Source: Anaeramoeba flamelloides
Taxonomy: Eukaryota; Metamonada; Anaeramoebidae
Assembly (NCBI GenBank): GCA_027625915.1
Contig: JANTQA010000072.1
Span: 2,480,001-2,544,000, forward strand
Reading direction: 5' to 3'
DNA length: 64,000 nucleotides
The notes under the pieces were generated by a model. That model made no database searches and was not told the DNA's origin. It saw nothing but the letters and a program-made list of their open reading frames with translations. Below are positions 46,511 through 58,955 of the stretch, piece by piece. The position numbers were made by a program, and so were the translations under genes. Position 1 is the stretch's first letter, and the number at the start of each line of letters is the position of its first letter.

Positions 46511-48061
46511 TGTTCTCAAATAAAAATTTTTCTTTTGGAAATTAGTACATTATTAATTATTATTTAATGTTGAAAAAGATTCCTAAAGTTTTAAAGTTGA
46601 AGAGTTAAAAACAAAACTGCTTGGTGGTTGTAGTGTTGGGGGTGTAATTATAAAGATCCAACTGATAACAACTGATATATTTAATTAGTTCTTTCAAAAA
46701 CTTTTTAGTTTTAGATTTTAAAAAAGTTGGAATTTTGAAAAGAAAACTGTGAGAACAATTTCTTTTTCCAAAAAGTATGGGTTTATCTTTAAATGTGGGG
46801 CAGAAAGTGTTGTTGGATGGCAAACTCTTTTTAAAGAAAAAGTTCTCACTTTACTGATAAATTCCAAAAAAGGTATTCTATTTTTTTAGTTCAATTTCCG
46901 TTTTTTAAATATAATAACAAAGTTTTGATACAAAGAATTTTGTTTGTTTAAATCCAAACAAACATTGAAAAAAAGATGAGTTTTCCAGAGCTTCTTTGAT
47001 CAGAACTGTTTTTGGATTGAAATAGAAATTTTATCAAAAGAAAATTGAAAGAAAAATATTTTGATATTTTTAGGATTTTATCAGTATTAAAATGCAAAAC
47101 TTTTTCAAAGTAATAAATCTCAAAATCATAGAAAAAAAAAATTTACAAATTGTTTACAATTCGTTAAGCACAATAATTTGTCTTAAATAAACTAATCTTC
47201 AAATAAGAGATCACACCCAATTCATAACACTTGACAAAAAAATAAATTTTACCCCTCAAAAGGAATTATTCTTTACCCAAAAACTTTCCATTTTTATTTA
47301 AATTTTTGAGTTCTTAAATTTCGCACTAATACCCTCTGATTTTTCGATAAAAACCTATACAAAAAATTATTTTTCGTTTGTGTTTATTTCAGCAAGATCG
47401 AAAATATGTTTCCAACAAATTCTCCTTAGTGGTTTGGGATAAATTATTTTTAAATTCTAAAAAAATAACGTTAACTCCACTCTTAAGTGACAAATTTTGA
47501 ATGAAATTTAAGACACAAAAAAATCTCAAATTAAATCACAATTTTTTGGATTTTTAATTTTTTCACATTAATTTACTTGTAAGAATTTGAATTTAATTTT
47601 GAGATTTTATTTTAGTGCATTAGATTTCATTCAAAGTTTGTGTCTTAAAAGTGGAACTGACAGTAATTGTTTGTGTTTAATACTTTAAACAATTGCTTAT
47701 TTCTTGGTTTTAAAAAAGTTTATTTTTCTTGAGATATCATTCCCGTTAAAATTGACCAAAAATTTCAGAGTCTGACAAATTTTTTTTTTACAAAAGTATG
47801 AAAATTTATCATAAAAACCTCAAAAAGATATTAACACGAATTCCTCGAAAGGTTGTGAGATAAAAATATAAAATTCCTACTTTTTCTCTTTTTACTCAAT
47901 ATCTTTTTTGAAATCGGAAATAGTCTCTATCAGAATGAAAAAAGTGTCTGTTCGATGAAATTAAAGAAAAATTGGATTCTTAGTACAATTCAAACAGCAT
48001 GATTTTCATTTTTTATACATAAAAGAAAACAACAATTTTTTATTTTTCATCACTCTCTTAA
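46511..48061. other. Intergenic region before the PAS-like gene
   Basis: Contains MITE M1 copy E (47467-47663). A slightly G-richer stretch at 46600-46840 shows no continuous frame. Otherwise A/T-rich. Confidence 0.6.
47467..47663. mobile_element. Mariner-like MITE family M1, copy E (most diverged)
   Basis: Left end degraded (AACTCCACTCTTAAGTGACA), right end TCTTAAAAGTGGAACTGACA then TA. The internal AAATTTAAGACACAAAA and its partner TTTTAGTGCATTAGATTTC still pair. About 197 bp. Confidence 0.7.
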
Positions 48062-48369
48062 ATGGGTAACGAAATTCCAACCATCCTTTCAAAAAAAAAA
48101 AGAAAAAAGTATTCCAAAACCATAAAAAAACAACCAAAGGCTATTGTTTTATTAGACTCTAATTGTTGTTGGGTTGATGTCAATCGATCAGTTCTTCGAA
48201 TGTTAAAAATGAAGAAAAAATCAAAACTCTACAAGCTGGCTTTAAAGGATCTTTTCCCAGTTATGCAATCCAATAATAGGACTAACTCTGTTCAGTATTT
48301 CATGACAGCTTTTCGAAAGGTTATTAAGTAAGTATTTTGATTCTTTTTGAGATTTTACAAACCAATCTT

Positions 48370-48408
<39 letters not shown>

Positions 48409-50025
48409 CTTTCTTTTGGACTTCCAAATAAACCCAAAAACTCAAAGGGTAATCACTTTTTGATTTGAACTGATTAAAATTTGAACAGTCTCAAATGGCA
48501 AAAGTCGAACTTTCCAAAATTCACTTTTTCTTCAAATAATTTTTCTTTTCATTATGAAACAATAATTTGAATGAAAACCTAATTTTTTTTGAAATTTACA
48601 TAAAAGATCTTTAAACAGCTTTTTTAAAATTTAAACACTCTAAAACTCCTATATTTTTTTTTATTTTCATTGCTTCAACTTTTTTTTTAAAAATCATAAT
48701 CTTAGATCAAAACAAGATTTATCTCATTGTGTAATGGAATTTTCAACGATAAATGGTCTCAGTGGCTATGTGAGTTGTGATTTTTCCAGTAAGTTATTTC
48801 TTTGCATTTTCATTTCCTTGTTTCAAAATTAAAAAAAAAAAAATTCTCTTACTCTAATTTTATTTTTCGAACCAACCACAAAAAAACTCCTATTTTATTA
48901 TTCTGATTGAAAAAAAATTTAAAAATAATTACAGTTTACCCATTCGCCAAAAATGATATTTGTCAAATAACTGTGAGTGTCATTAACACCCCCACCAATT
49001 TCGGACCAAAAGAGAACCAAATAATTGAAAAACCCGAAAACCACTCTGATATTGAAAAAAAAAACAGAACAAAAAAAATAACCAAATTAAAAAAATTAAC
49101 AGGCAGTAACAAAATGCATTCTTCACCATTACTGTTCTCCAGTTTTGTTAGACAAAGGTCTTACAGCGAGAACGGACAATCAAAGAATATGGTCCCACTG
49201 AGCAATTTTCGAAAGCAACAGAATTCAACCACCATTGAAGAATCTGAGGAAGAGAAAGAACCAAAAACAAAAAAGCAAGTTGAGGAACTAGAAGAACTTA
49301 AAAGATCGTTAAATTTGATTAAGAATCTCAAAATTAAGCACTCCTTTTTAGATTTACTAAATTTGAAAACGTTAGGAAACGAGAATATAAGCAACAGCAC
49401 CAATAGTGGCACTGATTCTAAAATTGAACAACAACAAAACGAAAACACAAATGTAAATGCCAATAAAAATATAAAGCCCAGATCAAACTCTGACAATCAT
49501 CCAAAAAGCCACACAGACAATGAAAAGTATAATAACAAGATGTCAGAAACCCTCTCCCAAGAAACAAAAAAAAAAAGCGGCTGTATCAATGAAGTACCCA
49601 TTGAACTCGAATTGCATTGTTGCTCAATTAATGAATTAATGAAAATCCCACTTTTCAATTGCAGCGAACAAGACTGCGAAAAGATCGTCAAATCGCTCGA
49701 GAATATTCAAAATATCCACGAGGAGGCGTTTAACACCAAAAATAGTATCTGCCAAAAAATATCCGAAGGGTTATTAGACGAAAGGAAAAAAAATAAAGCA
49801 AAATTAGAAAAATTTGAAAAACAGTTATTTTCTATTTTAGAAAGGTTGCAAAAAGAAAAAAAAGATAAGCGTGCTTTGTTACAGGAAAATATGAAAACAA
49901 AAAGAAATTTAAAAACACTTTCTCTAATAATCAAAAAATCTCTTGATTTGGTTTCACAAAACGAAATACAAAACAATAGTTTCCAACAATTTATAAACAA
50001 TCTTCAACAAATTTCCAAAGTATAA
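48062..50025 (+). CDS. PAS-like domain protein with C-terminal coiled coil (three exons)
   Basis: Exons 48062-48327, 48706-48788 and 48935-50025 join in phase (aa|a and a|tt) to give 479 aa; acceptors are CTTAG and TTACAG. After a Lys-rich start (SKKKRKKYSK), residues ~24-130 look like a PAS fold: PKAIVLLDSNCCWVDVNRSV resembles the opening β-strands and the vN.a helix, and the part across exons 2-3 (STINGLSGYVSCDFSIYPF) its later strands. The rest is a Ser/Asn-rich basic linker and a coiled coil in the last ~130 residues (CEKIVKSLENIQNIHEEAF, LEKFEKQLFSILERLQKE). MGN at the start could be myristoylated but position 6 is Pro, which is unfavourable. No kinase or cyclase domain is attached. Ligand and function unknown; perhaps a dimeric sensor or scaffold. 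Confidence 0.75.
48328..48705 (+). other. Intron 1 of the PAS-like gene, with a ~38-T run
   Basis: GTAAGTATTT donor, TCTTAG acceptor, 378 bp. A T run at 48371-48408 dominates the first third; the rest is T-rich. Confidence 0.8.
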
Positions 50026-50670
50026 GCCATTTAATAATTTTCTTCTTCTTTTATTATTAACATGATTTATTTTATTTAGATTAATTGTTGATGATCTTGT
50101 ATGAAATATTTTGTAATATTGTTATTTTATTTCGAATAATTGTGTATAATTCACAAAAAAATGAAAAAAAAATTTTTAATGTGTTCATTCTATTTTTTTT
50201 TTTTTCAAAAAAGGGGATAAATTATTTTTCCATTTTACCTTGTTTTCGTCAGACTATTTTCTCTAAATAATAACTAATATATATATATATATATTTATAT
50301 CTATATTTTTCTTGCTTTTTTGTGATTTTTTTTTTTATTTTTGTTATTCTGGTTGGTTTATGCATAATTATTAAACAAAATTGAATGAAACATGATTAAA
50401 ACCATTTATTTAGAATCATTTCATACTAACATGGAATTAGTTATTAAAAAAAATTGTTATTTTGATTCGGGTCTTTTTTTTTTGCACAATTCCAGCTCTA
50501 TCCGATTTTTTATAATGTTTTTGAAATTGATTTTCTTAATTCTTTTTGTTTTATGACAAAGTATTAATTTGCTTTGATAGTATATGTTAAATTGTCAAGT
50601 GTAAGATAAAGAAAAAAAAATTTAGTGAATCAATTTTTTGATCTTTCTTGTTGGTAAATAAATCAATTTA

Positions 50671-50712
<42 letters not shown>

Positions 50713-51687
50713 CTATGAATTATGATCTTCAATTTCCAAAATTACAAAAACCAATTATTAAAAAAACTTAAAAATAATGGTTGAAAAAACACTTTCAAGT
50801 TGCTTTTCTTATTGAATATTCTAATTTTTGATTTGACATATTTTTTATGAAAAATTTTTTCTATTCTGAAGAAACAAACACTTTTCCAGTCAAGTGGCCA
50901 CAGTTTTGTTAAAGAAATAGTCCATATTCTTTGAGTTTAATTAATTATTCTTCTCAAAATAAATTTTCAATTTTTAAATCTGACCATTTTTTCAAATTTA
51001 TTCTTAAGTAATTTTATTTTTTTACCTTATTTTTTTGTTTTATTTATTTTTATTTTGCTTGTTTCTTATTTTTTTATTAAAAATTAAAATTGAAAAAAAA
51101 AAAATCCTTTGAAACTCGAAATTAACATTAAGAAAATTGAGGCTTTGTAATTTCTTTTAAAATTTATAAATTAACTATTCAAAAATCTTATTGTCAACAA
51201 TTTTAATTTTCTAAAGTTATAGAGAAAATTTTGGACTTAAATGAAATTAGCCCAACAATTTATTAAAAAATTTTTTTTTTTTTTGAAATTTAAGGTTTGT
51301 TTATGTTGTTCTTATATTAATCTCTACCACAATCTGAAGTAGTTTATTTCTCTTATTTCTAAACAATCTTATGTTTGGTTGTTTTTGTTTTAAAAAAGTG
51401 AATTTTTAATTTTTTGCAGAGCACATTTGAGTTGAATGGAGTTTTTTAGTAGAAATTTTTATATTAGATATGAAAAAAATTAAATTTCTTTATTTAACAA
51501 AACTAAAGTTTTGTTGAGATTTAAACATTATTTAAATCTAATAACGTTTAAAAGTGGTGATATACCTGCTATATCCCGTCTATAACACCAACTTCATTTT
51601 TTTTTTATTTGAGAATGTTTTAATCGCCCTTGTTCAATCAAGATAGGGTATTATGCAGTATACTTATATTTAGATTAATAAAGTATA

Positions 51688-52383
51688 GTAAACTCTGTTT
51701 CAGTCAAAGGGACCCAACTTTTTTTTCAAATATCAATTATTTTATATAATTGACATTTGAAGAACAAATAAGAAATAAAGAGAATAATATAACTCAAAGA
51801 AATGTTGATACATATCTGAAAGAAAACTAATTAACCAATATCTTTTCTTAAAAATTGAAAAACACAAATTCATAGGGCCCTATTGAGAAAAACAAGGATG
51901 TTCGTTTTGAACTTCTACTGGTATTTGAATAATAAATATGAAACATTTTTCACTTCATTTTCTATACTTTTCTTTTAGAAATTAAGCCCCCCAAACGAAG
52001 TTTGTTGGTATTTGCGGTCTCTGAGAAAAATGAAATGAAAATGAAGTGAAGATTTTTCACATTTATTAAACAAATATCAAGATCAAAGATCGGATTGAAT
52101 TGCAATAGAAATCAATAGATTTCTCAAAAATCTTTACATGGTTTCAATAACATTAGAATAACACGTTTTTACCAAGTGAATAATGATCTTGCAATAAAAA
52201 AATTTTTTGCAACTGAATGATGTTTTAAAAAAAAAATCGAAAAAAAAAAACAAAAATGTGAAAAAATGATTTCAATTTTAAAAATTTCCAAAATAAAAAT
52301 TTTCTTCTAATATCTATGCAAACACTTTAAACACGTGTATTATACCATTACAATTGAGCCCCTTTGACTGAAAAATAGTTTAT
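51688..52383 (+). repeat. Dispersed repeat R2, copy with clear inverted ends
   Basis: Left GTAAACTCTGTTTCAGTCAA then AGGGACCCAA; right TTGAGCCCCTTTGACTGAAA then AATAGTTTAT. These are inverted over ~30 bp. The interior matches 5190-5690 except for an inserted inverted repeat at about 51915-52085. CAGT at the inner TIR recalls Tc1/mariner ends. Confidence 0.7.
51915..52085. mobile_element. Inverted-repeat element nested in R2
   Basis: Arms ATATGAAACATTTTTCACTT then CATTTTC at the left and GAAAATGAAGTG then AAGATTTTTCACATTTATT at the right are complementary; the outer flanks GGTATTTG and CAAATATC also pair. The block is absent from the 5.4-kb R2 copy, where the flanking R2 sequence is continuous. 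Confidence 0.6.
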
Positions 52384-52495
52384 TTCCGACAAATTGGCAA
52401 TTGGGTATAATTGGATAAATTAAACCAAAATTTAAATTATAAAATAATCTATTAATTCACAAATTTATGAGTTTTTCTCGTTGGTAAATAAAACC

Positions 52496-52496
<1 letters not shown>

Positions 52497-52558
<62 letters not shown>

Positions 52559-52578
52559 TACTAGTGACCCCCCCCCCC
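52497..52578. repeat. Compound microsatellite (TA)n(TG)n followed by poly-C
   Basis: About 46 bases of TA, then GTGTGTGTGTGTGTG, TTACTAGTGA, then a run of eleven C. Length is likely to vary between isolates. Confidence 0.85.
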
Positions 52579-52702
52579 TTACAAAATTACCAGAATACAA
52601 TATTTAAACAAGTTAAAAGCATTATTCGAAAAATATATTCAAGTTTGTGTAATATCATTTATGATGGAATTCAATTTTCATATTTCTTAAACAAGGGTAT
52701 TT

Positions 52703-53050
52703 ATAGATAAACTTTGTTACTCCCAGATAAACTGAAAAATTTTCAAAATATCAAATATTTTTTATAATTAAAATTGAATGAATAAATAAGTAGAATTTTA
52801 CATATTAAAGAATAATTGATATACATACGAAGTTGATATAATGATTTATTATATTTTTAAGAAAATATTACAACAAAAATTCTTTCGAACAATATCAAAA
52901 AAAAAAAAAAATAATACTCGTTGTAATACACCATTGAAGTTCAAACTAGAGTCCAATAGAATTCAGTATGATTTTATATTTAAGTTTCCATTTTCAATAA
53001 AACTAGAATAACACTTTTTTACCTTTGTATCTTTTTATCTTACTAATGAA
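52703..53050 (+). repeat. Dispersed repeat R2, diverged copy
   Basis: AGATAAACTTTGTTACTCCC at the left, then AAATATCAAATATTTTTTAT, AATAAATAAGTAGAATTTTA, AAAGAATAATTGATATAC and AATAAAACTAGAATAACACT, in the same order as the other copies. The right inverted end is not recognisable. Confidence 0.5.
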
Positions 53051-54555
53051 AAAAAATGTTAAATAATTAGTATCATGAAGAAATAAAAAAAAAATATCCA
53101 CATTGATAAACAAAGACAAAATATTATTGTTATAACCACCAAGTTCTTTTATGGAAAAATTAATAAAAAAAATACTTTGAATAATTATAACAGTTTAAAC
53201 TTTTTTTTTGTTCCAAAATGTTTTTTTTCAAAAAAAGTCATTTTTTTTTTCAATAATAAAAAACAAGAAAAATAATTTTTTGTTTTATAAAAATTAACCC
53301 TGTTTAAAAAGGAAAAATCATTTCAGAAAAAAACAAATAATAATACATATTTTTTCTGTTTGACTACCCTTTTAAAACATTTTATTTGATTTTTTTGCAA
53401 AATAGTTGATGTTTTGCTTTTCACAGTTACATTGGAATTTATATAATATTTTTAAGGTTTTCAAATGATAAAATAAATAATATATTAATAATTAAAACTT
53501 TCCTCTTTTTATCAATTTTATAAAATAGGCAGAGCCTATTTTTTGCCACTATAAAAATAAAAGAAATTTATTTATTTATTATATAGGTAAAAAAGGTAAT
53601 TTGTATATTTTTTCTTAAGAGTGCTAATTTAATTTACAAATTATATCAATTCAAAAGTTTGATAAATTTTCAACACAATTTTATCACTTTAAAAAAAAAT
53701 GAAAATTTAAAATAAAAACCATTTTAATTTTTTTTTCTTTTACACAGAAACTATGGGAAGCTAATTGAAGAAAAAAAAGAACATGGGTGAATTTTTTAAA
53801 AAATAATTTCCAAACAATTGTCTTGTAAACAATTAAATTATTCAATCTAATCCTTAAATAAGCACCTAAGTATCCATTCTCTTTATTTACTGTAAATTCC
53901 TATGTTATTATTATTTTGTTATTACTCACTTCGGAGAATCCAATGATTTTGTATTAATAAAACACCACTCTCTATTAAATTGTTATATTTAGAAGCATTT
54001 TATATGAAAACACAAAACATAATTCTACTTTTCCAAAAAAAAAATATTTTCATCTACAAATAGATGATCCAAAGAATTTTTATTAACTTTAACAGTTGGT
54101 TTTTGTAGTGTCTGTTTATAATTTATTAGGATCATTTATCCTTAAATATTGATAAAAAAAGAAGGTTTGACTTTCTAAATCCATAGGTTTAAAAATCAAG
54201 TGTGTCTGGATTAGCTGTTTAACCTCTTCAGAAGTTCAAATTATAAACATTTTTCAATCGAATTGCATCAACAAAAAGGGAGATTAAACTGATTGTGTAT
54301 ATAAAAATATTTTTCATCAAAAACAAGAAAAGTAACAGAATTCATTTTTTTAATATTTATTTATAAAATTACATCATATTAAACTAATTCTGGTGCTTGT
54401 ATGAAATCAATTATTTATATGAAATCAAACATCAACAATAGTGCATCACTCAAAAAACATTTTTTCGATTGTTTGCCCATAATATTCTTTTTCTTTAAAA
54501 AAGAATAATGTGGTAAGAGACTTTAAAACCAAATTAGACTTTACAAAATTTTATC

Positions 54556-54705
54556 CAAAAGTTCCATAAGGAAGATTAATTAAATTTCTATAAATTTCAT
54601 TTCTAATTGATTTTGTGACGATCTTTGGGTTCTGTTAAACTAACCATTAGCAAAATATTTTCGAACTTGAAATAAAAATTTTCATTTCTTAATTGGAAAA
54701 TAACA
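54556..54705 (+). repeat. Dispersed repeat R3, copy 2
   Basis: Counterpart of 45383-45545 (TTCCATAAGGAAGATTAATT, TTTCATTTCTAATTGATTTT, GCAAAATATTTTCGAACTTG, TTTTCATTTCTTAATTGGAA). Confidence 0.55.
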
Positions 54706-55037
54706 GGAAATCATTTTGTGACAAAAACAGGGAAGGAAAGACAGAAATAATATTAAAAAAATATTTTTGATTTGAGAATATTTTGCAAATATTATTCAAA
54801 AATGAACATCGCAGTAACAAAATAATATATAAAAATGAGGAGTTCAAAATCCTTCTATACTGTATTTATTGTGCTTTGAAAATCAATTTATGAAAGTTTG
54901 TTTATATTTTTAATATTATATTTCTATTTAATATTGAAATAATTGAATTTAGATTTCAAATAGATGGAAATAAAATCTATCTACCTTAATAAAAAAATAT
55001 GAATCTAAATTTTTAAAAAAAAAAAATAAAATTCAAA

Positions 55038-55669
55038 TTATTTTTTTCCGCTTTTTTTGGTGTCTTTTTTATCTTCAGTTTTGTCTGCTTCTGGCTTTCC
55101 ATTTTTGGCTTCTTCTTCTTTCTTCTTTTGTGCTTCTTCTTCTAATCTTTGTTGTTCAAGTTTTTCTTTGATGATTCTTTCTCTGATTTTTTGTTCTTGC
55201 ATAAGTTTCTTTGATAATTGAGAAGATTCAAGATTCTTTTCAATAGCTTTACGAGCTTTGGAACTAAGAACACCACCGCCCCATTTGGTTCTTGTTTCGA
55301 CATTGTCATTAAATTTAGGCATACAGATATCGATGATCTTGGCAAATGCGTTTTTGTCTTGTTGTTTAACATCTGTTAAAACTAAAGCAGTGGCAGTTTT
55401 TTTATGTACAACCTTTCCGAGTCTTGCCTTTCCTTTGACAATACAATATGGGACTCCCATCTTTCTACATAAAGCTGGTAGCCAAACAACGAGCTTTAAT
55501 TAGTTTTTTTTTTGGTTTTATGTTGTTTAATTTTTGTATTTTGATAAGGGTGGATTTGTGTTGTTGTTGTTTAAGTTTTTGTTTTGTACGTTTTTTGTTT
55601 TTAAAAAATCGAAAAAGGGAAAATTAATGAATTAATTAATGGTGAAACTTCACTTTGATACACAAAAAG

Positions 55670-55710
<41 letters not shown>

Positions 55711-55831
55711 AGATCATCTGATTGTGCTTCGAGGTTGAAAAAAAATTGAAATTAAGAAAGGTTTCAATTATTAAGAATAAAACAAATTGTAAAAAAAAAA
55801 AAAATAAAAAGCAAAATTTAAAGTAAAAAAA

Positions 55832-55862
<31 letters not shown>

Positions 55863-56524
55863 GAATAAAGAGTTGTTTTGAAATATTTACTTCAATTGGA
55901 TCGACATCATGAGCAATGATGACAAGTTTAGCTTTTTTTCTTTCAACAAGTGATGTGACATGGTTGATTCCGTATTTGACAGTAAGTGGTTTTTTGGATT
56001 TAACATTATCACCAATTACTTTAGATTCGGCAACTTTTTGAAGTCTAGTTTTCTTTTGTTTTTTAGTTTCTGGTGAATATTTTGAAAGTAAAGTAAATAA
56101 TTGGTAAGCAGTATTTCTCTCAAGAGTGTTTGTGAATTGGTTAATTGCAGGTGGTACACGGAGTCTTTTCATGAGAACTTTTCTTTGTCTTTGGATCTTG
56201 ATGTATTTTGGCCATCTCATGACTTGATAAAGATCCCTTACTGGGACAGATTTCTTTTGTTTGGAATAGACCTTGGCGAATTTGTCTACTTTCTTTTGTT
56301 TCTTTTTTCCTTTTCTTCCATTTCCTTTTTGTTTTTTTGGTTGGTTTTTTTTTTGTCTTGCTTGTTTACTTTTGGTGGACTATTTTTGTTTATTTAATTA
56401 ATTGTGTTTGTTTGAGTAAAATAGTGTTTATTGAGAAAAAAGATCAAATTAGATTTGTTGTTATTAAAAGTTAGAGAGTAAAATTAAAGAAAAAAAAGAA
56501 AAAAAAAAAAAAAAGTAATACCAT
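55038..56524 (-). CDS. rpl7a: 60S ribosomal protein eL8 (L7a), three exons
   Basis: Read on the minus strand: exon 1 is the ATG alone (56524-56522), then 56379-55891 and 55493-55038, total ~315 aa. Exon 2 starts [19 protein letters not shown] and carries [41 protein letters not shown] and AHDVDPIE; exon 3 continues [34 protein letters not shown] and [10 protein letters not shown]. These are the eL8/L7Ae-family landmarks and the splice DPIE|LVV is exact. It binds 25S/28S rRNA in the large subunit. The start is inferred: the frame has a stop just before STKSKQ with a TAG acceptor, and the nearest upstream ATG is followed by GTATT; an intron right after ATG is common in ribosomal protein genes. 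The Lys/Glu tail (from about [19 protein letters not shown]) makes it some 50 residues longer than human eL8. Confidence 0.93.
55494..55890 (-). other. eL8 intron 2 with long A runs (T on the coding strand)
   Basis: Donor GTAAATATTT, acceptor TAATTAAAG on the minus strand, 397 bp. On the + strand it has an A run of about 38 at 55670-55707 and further A runs at 55790-55862. Nothing else seen. Confidence 0.85.
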
Positions 56525-56774
56525 TATAATAGAAAGTTCAATAAAAAAAAATGAAAATATTTAAGTTAAATTTATTTGACTCCAATAATGATATCTTTTC
56601 AATAAAGTGTTGAGTATTTTTCTCGAGTTATTCTTTTTTTATTGGTAGGTTCCTTTTTGGACACATTTCGTAAATAAACCATTTCAAATAAATTGTCTTG
56701 ATTCTTTGCTTTTTCTATTTTACATCTAGAAGGATAAAATGCAACAGATTGTCATTTTTCAATTCTGATTAAAT

Positions 56775-57970
56775 TTTTTGTTTAAGGGACTCGAAACTCT
56801 TATTTAATTTTTTTCCCAAAGTCAATAGAGTAAAATTTTACACATAAGGATACAATTAAAACAGATATATAACTTCTGTTGTCAACTTTAGAGAAATGAA
56901 TAATCATTTTTAAAATATTTCATTTTTTCCAAGGAAATTTCCAGTAAAAAGATCAACATTCTTTTTTATTGGATTTTTTGATCAAATTAGAAAAATAAAA
57001 ATTTACAAAAACATTGAATTTTGAAGTAATCTCACTTTTAGTAATTTCAGAGAGTATTTATGAACTAGTAACCTTGTAATTTAATTTTATTTTAAAAATA
57101 TAATAAAAATCAATCAAATATTGTATCCTTGAAGATCTATAAAATCATCTTTCATTTTTTTCACAAATATTTATTAAATTTCGGGAAATTTAAAAGATTA
57201 CTCAATACCCTTTTTCTAATATCAAGAGTATAAACAAGGAATTCTTTGTATTAAAATCAATTGTTTTATAATATCTATTTTTTTTTTTTATTCGAATTAT
57301 TCATTTGAATTTTTTTATTTGTTTGAAAATCTTGAAAAAATTGAGAAATAATTGTAAAGTCTATTTGATACATTTAATCAACTGGATTATTAATTACTTA
57401 CTGTAATAGTTAAGATTGGGGTTGTTAACTATTTATTATCAATAATCATTAATTAAATAGTATTTCTCTAGATTATAAGTTGAAATTTCCTGGTTTTAAA
57501 AAAGTATTTCGGGAGAATTTTTAATTCGATTATTTAGTTCTTTTTTCTTGAATTTTTTGATCCAATCTAGAGAAAAAAATTGATTTGATCTGTTCTTTGA
57601 ATAAATAAATTTTCTTTTTTACATGTTTAAAATAATTATTGTATTTTTTTTTTGAAATTAAGTAGATTTTTTAAACTGAGTTCTTTTAGAACTTAGTGGT
57701 TTTATTTTTAAAGTGTAGTTTTGTACCAGTCCTTAACAGATATCAAATTTTAATCTTCTTTCAAAGAAAAAAAAATATTTTTAAATAATTTAGAAATATT
57801 TAGGATTTTGAACTTTTCAAAAATGAGAAAAATGGACCAGACTTTTAAAAAACAATAATTATATTCTGAAAATTATTTTAAAAGTAAATTTAATTTTGCA
57901 GTAATCAGATTTTTACTTTGTTTTTCAATTTCAAGATGAGGAATTTTTTTTTTGAATTTGCTATTGAATT
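56775..57970 (-). repeat. Long dispersed repeat R1, reverse copy
   Basis: The reverse complement follows 14140-15345 through its whole length, e.g. TGTATCAAATAGACTTTACA then ATTATTTCTCAATTTTTTC, and CTAAATAATCGAATTAAAAA. It also matches 366-407 closely. Confidence 0.65.
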
Positions 57971-58564
57971 CATTTGAAGATTTTTACTAGTTTACTAATA
58001 CCTGAAGATTCTTTTTCCATCCAATAAATATAAAGTTTTTCAGTTTGTGGCTAATGTGAAAATTTTGGTGTGTAACTAAGTGTGTATACAATTTTTCTTT
58101 TCTTGATCATGAACTGTTCAATATCTGTTAAAATAGAATCCCTAAAAGGATAATTTTAAGTCAAAAATCAATAAGGAAACAACATTAAATCTTTAAAGCT
58201 TTTATTTTTTATTGATTTTATAAGATATTGGGCTATTTTCACTTATAACTTCTGTACCAAAAGAACTTATACAACAGAGCCCACCAGTATTTCAAAATTA
58301 GCAACCATGGGGATCAAAATAACATATGGATAAAGACTCTAATTGATTCCTCAAAATATAATCCATCCCCCCTTTTTTCTTTTATTGTAAAATATAATTC
58401 ACTATCCAATAGTATACCGAAGTTCAAATCAATTTTGAAAGTAAAATATTTGATATTATAAGTAAATTTTAAATTAGGAATGTAATTTAGTCTAATTTTT
58501 TTGTATTTTTCTCAATTTTTAGCAATTTTTTTTTTTGTTTTTCGATTATAATAAAATTTTTCCA

Positions 58565-58955
58565 AAATTAACGCTATTTTGAGATAAATTTTCCAATTTG
58601 ATCCGTCATTTTTAGAATTTCGTTTTAAACAATAGAACTTTAAGAAACCAATACCAGATTTAATTATGGTTTATTTCCAGTTTCATAAATCGGTTAATGT
58701 ATATGTCTTCAATAAAAAAAAACATTTTTTTTTTATTTTGAAACAAAGATTAAACCCTTTAGTATTGTTTTCACAACAAGCCTGTTTTTTTTTATCCAGA
58801 GAAGCTTAAGTATTAAAAGTACAAATATACTGACAACAAACGATAAGTAAAATATGGTTCTGGTTTCTTAAAGTTCTATTATTTAAAAAGAAATTCTAAA
58901 AATGAAGGAGCAAATTGGAAAATTTCTCTCAAAAAAAAAAAGAGTTAATTTTTTA
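58565..58955. repeat. Inverted repeat with ~80-100-bp arms
   Basis: AAATTTTCCAATTTGATCCG, TCATTTTTAGAATTTCGTTT and AATAGAACTTTAAGAAACCA at 58585-58652 return in reverse complement at 58858-58935. The arms are about 85-90 % alike by eye, with a ~200-bp non-coding centre. Confidence 0.6.

Larger units (their letters stand above)
50026..55037. other. Intergenic region, repeat-rich
   Basis: Lies between the convergent PAS-like and eL8 genes. Contains (TA)n tracts (~50278-50294, 50683-50709, 52497-52543), two R2 copies, one with a nested inverted repeat, and repeat R3 copy 2. No gene supported. Confidence 0.65.
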
